Shown here: positions 46,108 through 54,069 of the stretch, piece by piece
Layout of the letters: each line of letters opens with the position of its first letter
Numbering within the stretch: position 1 is the stretch's first letter
DNA from: Microbacteriaceae bacterium PS02070
GTDB taxonomy: Bacteria; Actinomycetota; Actinomycetes; Actinomycetales; Microbacteriaceae
Length of the DNA stretch: 64,000 bases
Assembly (NCBI GenBank): GCA_029959865.1
Contig: JASCPE010000004.1
Coordinates: 148,535 to 212,534, forward strand
Reading direction: 5' to 3'
Notes under the pieces: model-generated
Seen by the model: the letters and a program-made list of their open reading frames with translations, nothing else
What the model was told of the DNA's origin: nothing
The model's database searches: none
Program-made: the position numbers and the translations under genes

Positions 46108-46820
46108 CCGCCGCACAACCGATCGTGTACACGAGTGACCCGCAGTGGTGGCGGCGCTTAGCTGCCACGCTCGGCTTCACTGCAGTCACCGACGAAGATC
46201 CGGTGTGGAACGTGGTGGCGGCCGGTGGTTTCTGGGCTGTCCACGCGGTCGAGCAGGGAGACCCGAAAGACGGAACGACCGAGCTGCACTACCTGGTGGA
46301 CGATCTCGATGCCGCCGCGCGGTCACTCGGCGGCGCCGGGGCCAGCATCGAGCGCGTGACACTCGACGATGTCGGGCCGATGGTCCTCGCGACCGCGGAG
46401 TCGGCCGTCACCCTGTCGGTGACGGAGGATGCGGGTCAGGCGGAAGGGAACCCGTCCGTGCTCCCTATCTGGTACCAGGACGACCTCTCGCAGCCGTCCG
46501 CGATCCTCGAGTCCCTGGGTCTGCGCCGGCGCGTGTGGTCCGACGCGCAGACGTGGATCGATTTCGCCGCGCCGGGAGGGGGGTTGACGGCACTGCACCA
46601 AGGGGACCGAGCGCGCGTCGAGTTCTCCCTCGAGTACCCGGGCGACCTGGATGAGCTGCGGACGAAGCTTGCGGAATCGGGATTCGACAGCGACATCGTC
46701 GACGAGGCGTACAACCGGACACTTCTCGTGGCCGTGCCGGGCCGAGACGCGCTCTGGATCAATGGCGTGCAGACCGACCTGTACGGCTATCAGCGTGCCG
46801 AGGGAGCTGTGACGTCGTGA
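46104..46820 (+). CDS. VOC-family (glyoxalase/bleomycin-resistance-like) protein
   Basis: A 238-residue protein with two VOC modules: residues ~5-110 ([21 protein letters not shown] ... [11 protein letters not shown]) and ~118-230 ([24 protein letters not shown] ... [16 protein letters not shown]). The metal-ligand pattern of true glyoxalase I is not complete: His70 in TELHYL is present, but equivalent His/Glu positions in the second module are replaced. It could bind or modify a small molecule, or act as a sensor. Translationally coupled to the RHH gene. Confidence 0.85.
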   Translation: MTAAQPIVYTSDPQWWRRLAATLGFTAVTDEDPVWNVVAAGGFWAVHAVEQGDPKDGTTELHYLVDDLDAAARSLGGAGASIERVTLDDVGPMVLATAESAVTLSVTEDAGQAEGNPSVLPIWYQDDLSQPSAILESLGLRRRVWSDAQTWIDFAAPGGGLTALHQGDRARVEFSLEYPGDLDELRTKLAESGFDSDIVDEAYNRTLLVAVPGRDALWINGVQTDLYGYQRAEGAVTS

Positions 46821-46832
46821 TGCTGACCTCGG

Positions 46833-47477
46833 TCAGCGCACGCGAATGCCCAGGGCCACGGCGAATTCCTGCGCGTGGAACACCGCTTGATCGGCACTCA
46901 GCGTCGCGCCGGACAGTCCCTTCGGATCGGTGAAGCGCACCGCGTCAAGACCGCGCAGGTCGACATCCCGGCAGCGCGTCTCACGCGTGTCAACCTCGTC
47001 GACGCGGCAGTCGATGAACGAGACGCGATGAAGGCGGGCCTGCGGGAGATCGAGTGAGCCGATGTCGCAGCGCTCGAAGATGACATCCGACCATTCGGAC
47101 GAGGCGGCAGAGAGATAGTCGATGCGCAGCCCTTGCAGGTGTACGCCATCCCACTCCGACCTGAGGGCATCGATGGTTCCGGCGCGCCGCCCGGTGAGAG
47201 TGACGGAGCGCAGCCGCGACTCGCGCAGCGGGAGTGCGGTGGTGCCGATGGTGACGGCCACGTCCGTGAGGGTTGCGCCCGTCAGGTCGATGGACGTCAC
47301 GCTCTCCGCGTCGAGCACCGACTCCGCAATCCTGGAGTGACGCGCGTCTGCTTCGCCTTCGAGACCGGTGACCTCCGCCCCGAACACATCGTCGCGCGGG
47401 CGGATGCCACGGTGCACCCGGAGCGGATCAGGGAGGTCGAGATCGACGGATCGGGGGGACTTCGGCTCAGCGGGCAT
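46833..47477 (-). CDS. Pentapeptide-repeat family protein
   Basis: A 214-residue protein whose second half is a run of A(D/N)LXX-like pentapeptides, such as SIDLTGATLTDVAV, SVTLTGRRAGTIDAL, VHLQGLRIDYL, VIFERCDIGSL and VSFIDCRVDEV, folding as a right-handed quadrilateral helix. Some members (MfpA, Qnr) mimic DNA and bind gyrase; this one is degenerate, so that role is not assured. The start at 47477 has GAGACT 7 nt upstream. It is divergent from the ileS T-box leader with a spacer of only ~65 bp. Confidence 0.85.
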   Translation of the reverse strand: MPAEPKSPRSVDLDLPDPLRVHRGIRPRDDVFGAEVTGLEGEADARHSRIAESVLDAESVTSIDLTGATLTDVAVTIGTTALPLRESRLRSVTLTGRRAGTIDALRSEWDGVHLQGLRIDYLSAASSEWSDVIFERCDIGSLDLPQARLHRVSFIDCRVDEVDTRETRCRDVDLRGLDAVRFTDPKGLSGATLSADQAVFHAQEFAVALGIRVR

Positions 47478-47528
47478 GGTCGCCAGTCTCCCATGCGTCG
47501 GGACGCCGACGCCGCGTCCGTGCGGCGT

Positions 47529-47534
47529 TACACT
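47529..47534 (+). promoter_or_regulatory. -10 element of ileS leader promoter
   Basis: TACACT, the same hexamer as in front of valS, would place the transcript start near 47541, immediately before the T-box Stem I. Confidence 0.5.
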
Positions 47535-47540
47535 GGAGGA

Positions 47541-47730
47541 ATCAGCATGGATCCGGACATCACCGGGGAGCTCTCGGAAGAACAGCGGGTGACCGCCTAG
47601 TAGAACCGAGCGGGTCAGGCCCGTCACAGCCGCAGTGAGAGTGGAGCGGGCTTCGTCGGAGCCTGTTCAAGCGAGGTGGTACCGCGGCAACCGTCGCCCT
47701 CGCAGGATCGATCGAACCCTGCGAGATGAG
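47541..47730 (+). ncRNA. T-box riboswitch (tRNA-Ile sensing, translational type) of ileS
   Basis: The T-box core AGGTGGTACCGCGG is at 47674-47687. A short hairpin CCGG-ACATCA-CCGG (47553-47566) shows an isoleucine specifier AUC (47559-47561) in its loop, like the ultrashort Stem I of actinobacterial ileS leaders. The antisequestrator pairs 47671-47676 with 47698-47703; the competing sequestrator pairs 47699-47706 with 47718-47725, next to the ileS ATG at 47731. The two share 47699-47703 and cannot coexist. No T-run follows, so control should be at translation: uncharged tRNA-Ile stabilises the first form and frees the start region. Confidence 0.88.
47547..47600 (+). other. 17-codon ORF inside the T-box leader
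   Basis: ATG with GGAGG 9 nt upstream, 17 codons, ending in tandem stops (TAGTAG). It spans the Stem I specifier hairpin, so translating it would disturb tRNA sensing. Coding status is doubtful; the GGAGG may simply be part of Stem I. Confidence 0.3.
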
Positions 47731-50700
47731 ATGACCTACCCGAAGCCTTCCGCGTTCGGCCCCGCGGCCGATGTCGTTCCGAGCCCCCGGTTCCCGGACG
47801 TCGAGCGCGACGTCCTCGAGTTCTGGCGCCGCGATGACACCTTCCGGGCGTCCATCCAGAACCGTGAGGGTGCACCCGAGTGGGTCTTCTATGACGGCCC
47901 GCCCTTCGCCAACGGACTCCCGCACTACGGGCACCTGCTCACGGGCTACGCCAAAGATCTCTTCCCGCGCTTCCAGACGATGCGCGGATACAAGGTGGAT
48001 CGCGTCTTCGGCTGGGACACGCACGGCCTCCCCGCTGAACTCGAGGCGATGAAGCAGCTCGGCCTCACCGAGAAGGCGCAGATCGAGGAGATGGGACTCG
48101 CCGCGTTCAACGGCAAGGCCCGCGAAAGCGTCCTCACGTATACCCGCGAGTGGGAGGACTACGTCACCCGTCAGGCACGCTGGGTGGATTTCGAGCGCGG
48201 CTACAAGACCCTCGACCTCGGGTTCATGGAATCAGTCCTGTGGGCATTCCGGCAGTTGTGGGACAAGGGCCTGGCCTATGAGGGCTACCGCGTCCTCCCG
48301 TACTGCTGGCGGGACGAGACGCCGCTGTCCAATCACGAACTGCGCATGGACGATGACGTCTACAAGATGCGTCAGGACCCCTCGGTCACGGTGAGCTTCC
48401 CGCTCACCGGCGCGAAAGCGGACGCGCTGGGTCTCGTGGGCGTGCGCGCCCTCGCCTGGACGACGACCCCGTGGACCCTGCCGACGAACCTCGCTCTCGC
48501 GGTCGGACCCGACATCACCTACGCCGTCGTCGCGAGTGGACCGAACGGCGCTGCAGATGAGTCACCCGCAGGCACGCGCTACCTCCTCGCGGCGGAGCTG
48601 GTGGGTGCGCACGCAAAGGAGCTCGGCTACGACAGTGCCGACGAGGCCAACGAGGCGGCCACGCACACCGTGCGCGGCGTCGATCTCACCGACATCACGT
48701 ACGAGCCCTTGTTCGACTATTACCGCGACACCGAGAAGTGGGGCACGGAGTCGGCCTGGCGCATCCTCGCGGACGACTACGTCACGACCAGCGACGGCAC
48801 CGGAATCGTGCATCAGGCGCCTGCGTACGGTGAGGATGACCAGCGGGTCACCGCGGCCGCGGGGATCCCGCTCATCATGAGCCTCGACGACGGCGGCCGG
48901 TTCCTTTCGCAGGTGACCGATGTCGCGGGCGAACTGTGGATGGACGCGAACCGTCCGCTCATCCGCCTCCTGCGTGCCAAGGGGCGGCTCCTGCGCGAGG
49001 CCTCCTACGAGCACTCCTACCCGCACTGCTGGCGGTGCCGGAACCCCCTGATCTACAAGGCCGTCTCCAGCTGGTTCGTGCGGGTCGCGGACCATCGCGA
49101 GCGACTCCTCGAGCTGAACGAGCAGATCACCTGGGCGCCGGAGAACGTCAAGCACGGCCAGTTCGGCAAGTGGCTCGAAGGAGCGCGTGACTGGTCGATC
49201 AGCCGCAACCGCTTCTGGGGTTCACCGATCCCCGTGTGGAAGAGCGATGACCCCGAGCACCCCCGTCTGGACGTGTACGGTTCGCTTGCGGAGCTCGAGC
49301 GCGACTTCGGGCGGCTGCCCGTCAACGAGTCGGGCGAGGTGGACCTGCACCGTCCGTACATCGATGAGCTGACCCGGCCCAACCCGGACGATCCGACCGG
49401 GAAGTCCGTCATGCGTCGCATCGAGGACGTCTTCGATGTCTGGTTCGACTCCGGGTCGATGCCGTTCGCTCAGGTGCATTATCCGTTCGAGAACAAGCAG
49501 TGGTTCGATGAGCACTCACCCGCTGACTTCATCGTCGAATACATCGGGCAGACGCGTGGCTGGTTCTACGTGATGCACGTCCTCTCCGGAGCGCTCTTTG
49601 ACCGGCCCGCCTTCACCGGCGTCGCCTGTCACGGCATCGTGCTCGGCAGCGACGGCCAGAAGATGTCGAAATCGCTGCGCAACTATCCGGACGTGTCCGA
49701 AGTCTTCGACCGGGACGGCTCGGATGCGATGCGCTGGTTCCTCATGTCTTCCTCCGTGCTCCGCGGGGGAAACCTGATCGTGACGGAGGAGGGCATCCGC
49801 GCAGGCGTGCGCGAGTTCCAGCTACCGCTGTGGAATGCGTGGTACTTCTTCGCGACCTACGCCGAGGCCGCCGCGGGCCCCGGTGGGGGCGGTTACGACG
49901 CGACGTGGCGCACCGACTCCACGGATGTCCTCGACCGATACATCCTGGCTCGCACCGGTGAGCTCATCGATTCGGTGGCCGCTGATCTCGACGCGCTCGA
50001 TTCCACGACCGCTGCGGCCACACTGCGTGACTTCGTCGAGGTCCTCAACAACTGGTTCATCCGCCGGTCGCGCGATCGGTTCTGGGAGGGCGTGGATCCG
50101 TCCGACCCGAAGACGACGGAGGCCTTCGACACCCTCTACACCGTGCTGGAAACCCTTACCCGCGTCGCGGCACCGTTGCTTCCGATCATCACCGAGCGCA
50201 TCTGGCAGGGGCTCACCGGCGGTCGGAGCGTGCACCTGGAGAGCTGGCCCGACAGTGCCGCGTTCCCGGACGCGTCTGACATCCGCACGGCGATGGACAC
50301 CGTGCGTCAGGTTTCGAGTGTCGCGAACGCACTGCGCAAGAAGGAAGGCAAGCGGGTGCGCCTGCCGTTGCCGAATCTGACCGTGGTCGTCTCGCACGCC
50401 GACGCGCTCGAACGATTCGAGGACATCCTCCGGGACGAACTCAACGTGAAAGCGGTCACCGTGTCGCCGCTGGACGACTCGTCTGCGCAGACATACGGCA
50501 TCCAGTCCAGACTGTCGATCAACGCACGTGCCGCCGGACCTCGGCTCGGTAAGCAGGTGCAGCAGGTCATCCAGGGTGCGCGTGCCGGGGACTGGGTCGA
50601 GGAGGCGGGAGTCGTCACGGTTGCAGGCATCGCACTCCAGGAGGGTGAGTTCGACCTCACACTCGAGGCTGCAGGCGGCACGGACGGCCAGGCATTGGCT

Positions 50701-51060
50701 CTTCTTCCGGGGGGCGGGTTTGTGCTGCTGGACACCGTCACGACGCCCGAGCTGGAGGCGGAGGGACTCGCCCGTGACGTCATCCGCGCCGTCCAGGACA
50801 CGCGCAAGTCGGCCGACTTCGACGTGTCCGACCGCATCCGGCTGAACCTCTTCTTCGCCGATGATTCTGACCTCGCCGCTGTTGAGTCCGCCTTCGACGC
50901 GGCAGGTGTCGCCGCCGAGACCCTGGCGGTCGATTACTCCCTCGGCAGCGGGGACGGCGGGGGAGTCGACGCCGAGTTCATCCAGAAAGTTCGCTCGGGT
51001 ACCTACGCCAATGCCGGAGATATCACCGTCGCGGTGACCCGAGTCAGGGGAGAACAATGA
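47731..51060 (+). CDS. ileS: Isoleucyl-tRNA synthetase
   Basis: Class I synthetase charging tRNA-Ile, 1109 residues, longer than the ~930 of the E. coli type and consistent with the eukaryote-like type 2 IleRS. The HIGH-equivalent is HYGH (residues 65-68), the CP1 editing domain is present, and the KMSKS motif is at 644-648 ([12 protein letters not shown]). A long C-terminal anticodon-binding region follows. ATG 47731 lies just after the sequestrator arm of the T-box; upstream in-frame codons belong to the leader. Its stop overlaps folC by ATGA. Confidence 0.97.
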   Translation: MTYPKPSAFGPAADVVPSPRFPDVERDVLEFWRRDDTFRASIQNREGAPEWVFYDGPPFANGLPHYGHLLTGYAKDLFPRFQTMRGYKVDRVFGWDTHGLPAELEAMKQLGLTEKAQIEEMGLAAFNGKARESVLTYTREWEDYVTRQARWVDFERGYKTLDLGFMESVLWAFRQLWDKGLAYEGYRVLPYCWRDETPLSNHELRMDDDVYKMRQDPSVTVSFPLTGAKADALGLVGVRALAWTTTPWTLPTNLALAVGPDITYAVVASGPNGAADESPAGTRYLLAAELVGAHAKELGYDSADEANEAATHTVRGVDLTDITYEPLFDYYRDTEKWGTESAWRILADDYVTTSDGTGIVHQAPAYGEDDQRVTAAAGIPLIMSLDDGGRFLSQVTDVAGELWMDANRPLIRLLRAKGRLLREASYEHSYPHCWRCRNPLIYKAVSSWFVRVADHRERLLELNEQITWAPENVKHGQFGKWLEGARDWSISRNRFWGSPIPVWKSDDPEHPRLDVYGSLAELERDFGRLPVNESGEVDLHRPYIDELTRPNPDDPTGKSVMRRIEDVFDVWFDSGSMPFAQVHYPFENKQWFDEHSPADFIVEYIGQTRGWFYVMHVLSGALFDRPAFTGVACHGIVLGSDGQKMSKSLRNYPDVSEVFDRDGSDAMRWFLMSSSVLRGGNLIVTEEGIRAGVREFQLPLWNAWYFFATYAEAAAGPGGGGYDATWRTDSTDVLDRYILARTGELIDSVAADLDALDSTTAAATLRDFVEVLNNWFIRRSRDRFWEGVDPSDPKTTEAFDTLYTVLETLTRVAAPLLPIITERIWQGLTGGRSVHLESWPDSAAFPDASDIRTAMDTVRQVSSVANALRKKEGKRVRLPLPNLTVVVSHADALERFEDILRDELNVKAVTVSPLDDSSAQTYGIQSRLSINARAAGPRLGKQVQQVIQGARAGDWVEEAGVVTVAGIALQEGEFDLTLEAAGGTDGQALALLPGGGFVLLDTVTTPELEAEGLARDVIRAVQDTRKSADFDVSDRIRLNLFFADDSDLAAVESAFDAAGVAAETLAVDYSLGSGDGGGVDAEFIQKVRSGTYANAGDITVAVTRVRGEQ

Positions 51061-52397
51061 GCGACCGTGATCGTGCAGACGCCGTCTACGCGCAACTGCT
51101 GACTCGCCAGGGGGAGCAGTGGGTCCAACCGCGTGTGGAGCGGACCCGGCGGGTGCTGGAGCTGCTGGGTGACCCGCAGCGCGCCTATCGCGTGATCCAC
51201 ATCACCGGGACCAACGGGAAGACCTCGACGAGTCGGATCATCGAGAGCCTGCTGCGTGCACTGGGGCTTCGTGCGGGACTGTTCACCAGTCCGCACCTGG
51301 AGCGCTTCACAGAACGCATCGTCGTCGACGGCGAACCCGTCGCAGACGCGGCGGTCGCCTCGGCGTGGGAGGAACTCGCGCCCATCGTCGAACTGGTCGA
51401 CTCGGAGTTGGCCGCGGCCGGCGATGCACCGCTGACGTTCTTCGAACTCCTCACCGTGCTTGCATTCGTCGTGTTCGCGGATGCGCCTGTCGACGTCGCC
51501 GTCGTGGAAGTCGGCATGGGCGGATCGTGGGACTCGACCAACACCGCGGACGGTGACGTGGCAGTCTTCACCCCCATCGCCATCGATCACGTGGCCCGGC
51601 TCGGATCGACCGTCTCGGCCATCGCCGAGGTGAAGTCGGGAATCATCAAGTCCGGCGCCGCAGTTGTGTCGGCACAGCAGGCGCCCGCGGCTGAGCGCGT
51701 GCTGCGCCATGCCGCCAGGGAGAAGGACGCGACGATCGCTTTCGCGGGGGAGCAGTTCTTCGTCGAGGATGACCGGCTGGCCGTGGGTGGGCAGCAGTTC
51801 ACCGTCACGGGAGCCTCCGGCAGCTACCCCGACCTCTATCTGCCTCTCTATGGGCGACACCAGGCCGACAACGCCTCCCTCGCCGTCGCTGCGGTGGAGT
51901 CTCTCGTCGGGGCGCTGGCACACGATGTCGTTGTGGAGGGGCTGGCCGAGGTCACCTCGCCCGGTCGCCTTCAGCTAGCAGGGGTGGAACCCACCGTTCT
52001 CGTCGACGCGGCCCACAACCCGCACGGTGCCCAGGCTCTGACGGAGGCGCTGAAGGCGTCGTTCGACTTCGATGAGTGGGGCGTCGTGCTCGGCGTGCTC
52101 GAGGACAAGGATGCCTCCGGCATCGTCGAAGCACTCGCGCCGATCGCGACCCATGTCTTCGCTACGGCGCCCGTCAGCGACCGCGCCTCCGATGGCGACC
52201 ACGTCGCCGACATCGTCGAAGCCCGTGGCCTGCCGGTCACGGTCCACCCTGACCTCGCCGACGCGGCAGAAGCCGCGCGGGAATGGGCGGCCGCACAGCC
52301 GCGCCGCGCCGTGGTGATCACGGGCAGCGTCGTCCTTACGGGTGAAGCCCTGACCCTGGCTGCGGAAGAAGACTGGAAGGGTGGGCGGGAGCAGTGA
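51057..52397 (+). CDS. folC: Folylpolyglutamate/dihydrofolate synthase
   Basis: Mur-ligase-family enzyme adding glutamate to dihydropteroate or tetrahydrofolate. The 446 residues have the P-loop GTNGKTS at 51-57 ([14 protein letters not shown]), the folate-binding [13 protein letters not shown], the acidic [13 protein letters not shown] and the C-terminal domain with [12 protein letters not shown]. Coupled to ileS (ATGA) and to the next gene (GTGA), so folate synthesis is in the isoleucine T-box regulon here. Confidence 0.95.
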   Translation: MSDRDRADAVYAQLLTRQGEQWVQPRVERTRRVLELLGDPQRAYRVIHITGTNGKTSTSRIIESLLRALGLRAGLFTSPHLERFTERIVVDGEPVADAAVASAWEELAPIVELVDSELAAAGDAPLTFFELLTVLAFVVFADAPVDVAVVEVGMGGSWDSTNTADGDVAVFTPIAIDHVARLGSTVSAIAEVKSGIIKSGAAVVSAQQAPAAERVLRHAAREKDATIAFAGEQFFVEDDRLAVGGQQFTVTGASGSYPDLYLPLYGRHQADNASLAVAAVESLVGALAHDVVVEGLAEVTSPGRLQLAGVEPTVLVDAAHNPHGAQALTEALKASFDFDEWGVVLGVLEDKDASGIVEALAPIATHVFATAPVSDRASDGDHVADIVEARGLPVTVHPDLADAAEAAREWAAAQPRRAVVITGSVVLTGEALTLAAEEDWKGGREQ

Positions 52398-52771
52398 ACA
52401 GAGCTCGCCGCGGCGCGCGGGAATCCCTCACCTCGGTGGTCTTGGGCTTCGAAGCCGTCATCGTCTTTCTTGGTGGTCTCGCCATTCATGGTCTCCGCGC
52501 GCTTCCAGCGACCATTCCGTCCTGGTGGGGGATTGTGGCCGGATCCCTTCTGGCTCTCGTCTTCGTCGCCGCCACACGCTTCACGGGCAAGCCGTGGGGG
52601 ATCACGCTCGGCTGGATCCTGCAAGTCGTCGTCGCCGCCGGGGCGCTCCTCGTTCCGGCGTTGTTGATCGTGGCGCTCGTTTTTGGTGCGCTGTACGCAT
52701 ATGCGACGATCAAGGGAGGCGCGCTCGATCAGCGCAATGCCACGTACGTACCCGATTCGAACGGAGACTGA
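52394..52771 (+). CDS. DUF4233 membrane protein
   Basis: A 125-residue protein with four hydrophobic segments (LGFEAVIVFLGGLAIHGL, WGIVAGSLLALVFVAAT, ITLGWILQVVVAAGALLV, ALLIVALVFGALYAYATI) and a polar C-terminal tail. The DUF4233 family is found in actinobacteria between folC and ndk. No function known. GTG start overlaps folC by 4 bp. Confidence 0.85.
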   Translation: MNRARRGARESLTSVVLGFEAVIVFLGGLAIHGLRALPATIPSWWGIVAGSLLALVFVAATRFTGKPWGITLGWILQVVVAAGALLVPALLIVALVFGALYAYATIKGGALDQRNATYVPDSNGD

Positions 52772-52775
52772 TTTC

Positions 52776-53189
52776 ATGTCGACGCAGGAGACACTCGTCC
52801 TCGTCAAGCCTGACGGAGTTGCGCGCGGGCTCACCGGCGCCATCCTGGCGCGCATCGAAGCGAAGGGCTACTCGCTCGTCGACATCCGGCTCGTCGAACC
52901 AGAGCGCAGCACTCTTGAGCAGCACTACGCGGAGCACGAGGGCAAGCCCTTCTATGAGCCGCTGCTGGAGTTCATGCTGTCCGGCCCGTCCGTTGCGATC
53001 CGACTGGCTGGTGACCGCGTGATCGAGGGATTCCGCTCCTTGGCGGGGACGACCGACCCGACGACGGCAGCGCCCGGCACGATTCGCGGCGACTTCGGCC
53101 GTGATTGGGGACTCGCCGTCCAGCAGAACCTGGTGCACGGAAGCGACAGCCCGGAATCGGCGGCTCGCGAACTCGCAATCTGGTTCTGA
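52776..53189 (+). CDS. ndk: Nucleoside diphosphate kinase
   Basis: Balances NTP and dNTP pools by phosphate transfer through a phosphohistidine. The 137-residue protein starts TQETLVLVKPDGVARGL and has the active-site block NLVHGSDSPESA with the catalytic His near residue 117. It starts 4 bp after the DUF4233 stop and is last in the ileS-folC-ndk series. It converges with the VKOR gene after 18 bp. Confidence 0.97.
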   Translation: MSTQETLVLVKPDGVARGLTGAILARIEAKGYSLVDIRLVEPERSTLEQHYAEHEGKPFYEPLLEFMLSGPSVAIRLAGDRVIEGFRSLAGTTDPTTAAPGTIRGDFGRDWGLAVQQNLVHGSDSPESAARELAIWF

Positions 53190-53207
53190 GCGACAGCGCA
53201 CTTCCGG

Positions 53208-53807
53208 TCAGAACTGACTGATCCAGTCGAGCTGAACCTGCGCGATGACCGCGATGACGGCGTAGCTCACAATCGCCATCAGCGGCACCCACGCCATCAG
53301 CGACGCCGCGCGGCGCCGCCCAGCCGGTGACCCCGGAATGACCCCGGCGCGGAACAGGTGAACTGTCACCGCGTAGAAGGACGGGATCGTCACGACCCAC
53401 GTGACCATGCACCACGGGCAGAGGGTGCCGAGGCTGAAGATGCTCTGGCTGATCAGCCACAGCACAAACCCGAACGCGAACAGCATCCCGGCCCAGAACA
53501 ACAGCCAGAACCATCGCGCGAATCGTGCTCCAGACAGGACAGCGAATCCGACGACTATGGGGGCGACCCATCCTGTGAGTCCGAGGATCGGATTGGGGAA
53601 TCCGAAGACCGACCCCTGCCACGATCCGAGGTTGGCGGTGCATTGAACAAGCAGGCTGAAGTCGCACGAGGCCGACGCATCCGGGTTCGCCAGAAGATGC
53701 AGCCGCTCCTGTGTGAGCACGAACGCCGCGATCCACCCGATGATTCCGGCGAGAATGAGCCACAGCGCGAGCAGGCGTGGGCGGCTGTAGGAAGACGACG
53801 TGGGCAT
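53208..53807 (-). CDS. Vitamin K epoxide reductase (VKOR) family membrane protein
   Basis: Quinone-linked thiol oxidoreductase of 199 residues with five membrane segments. The loop cysteines Cys48 and Cys56 (CDFSLLVQC) and the active-site CPWC (Cys130, Cys133) are all present. In actinobacteria VKOR reoxidises a DsbA-like protein for disulfide formation in exported proteins, replacing DsbB. The start at 53807 is supported by GATAAT 7 nt upstream. Confidence 0.93.
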   Translation of the reverse strand: MPTSSSYSRPRLLALWLILAGIIGWIAAFVLTQERLHLLANPDASASCDFSLLVQCTANLGSWQGSVFGFPNPILGLTGWVAPIVVGFAVLSGARFARWFWLLFWAGMLFAFGFVLWLISQSIFSLGTLCPWCMVTWVVTIPSFYAVTVHLFRAGVIPGSPAGRRRAASLMAWVPLMAIVSYAVIAVIAQVQLDWISQF

Positions 53808-53814
53808 ATCTGCG

Positions 53815-53820
53815 ATTATC
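53815..53820 (-). promoter_or_regulatory. -10 element of leaderless VKOR promoter
   Basis: Minus-strand GATAAT ends 7 nt before ATG 53807. Confidence 0.55.
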
Positions 53821-54069
53821 CCACCGGGCGCCCGGCCAGAGCCCTGAGCGCGCCGCGTGCGCGATTGTGCTCAGATGGTGCGATAATGGCCGTGACGTCT
53901 CCGGCCGCGCCGAGACGACGTCGCACAGACTTCGGGCAACGGATGCCCACTGCAGCTCGAGCCGAGCGCCGACTGCACACCAAGTGAGAGTACGCGGGAC
54001 GTGGCGTCACGACACCGCCGAACATTCCCGGGACGGCACGCGGAGCCGCCTGGCGAGGAGTAGCCAGCA

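Noticed and set aside
53808..54069. A small gene in the 263-bp spacer before rne
   Set aside because: No frame with a ribosome-binding site or -10-spaced start and sensible composition; it more likely holds the rne promoter (a GATAAT near 53882) and a long 5' leader.
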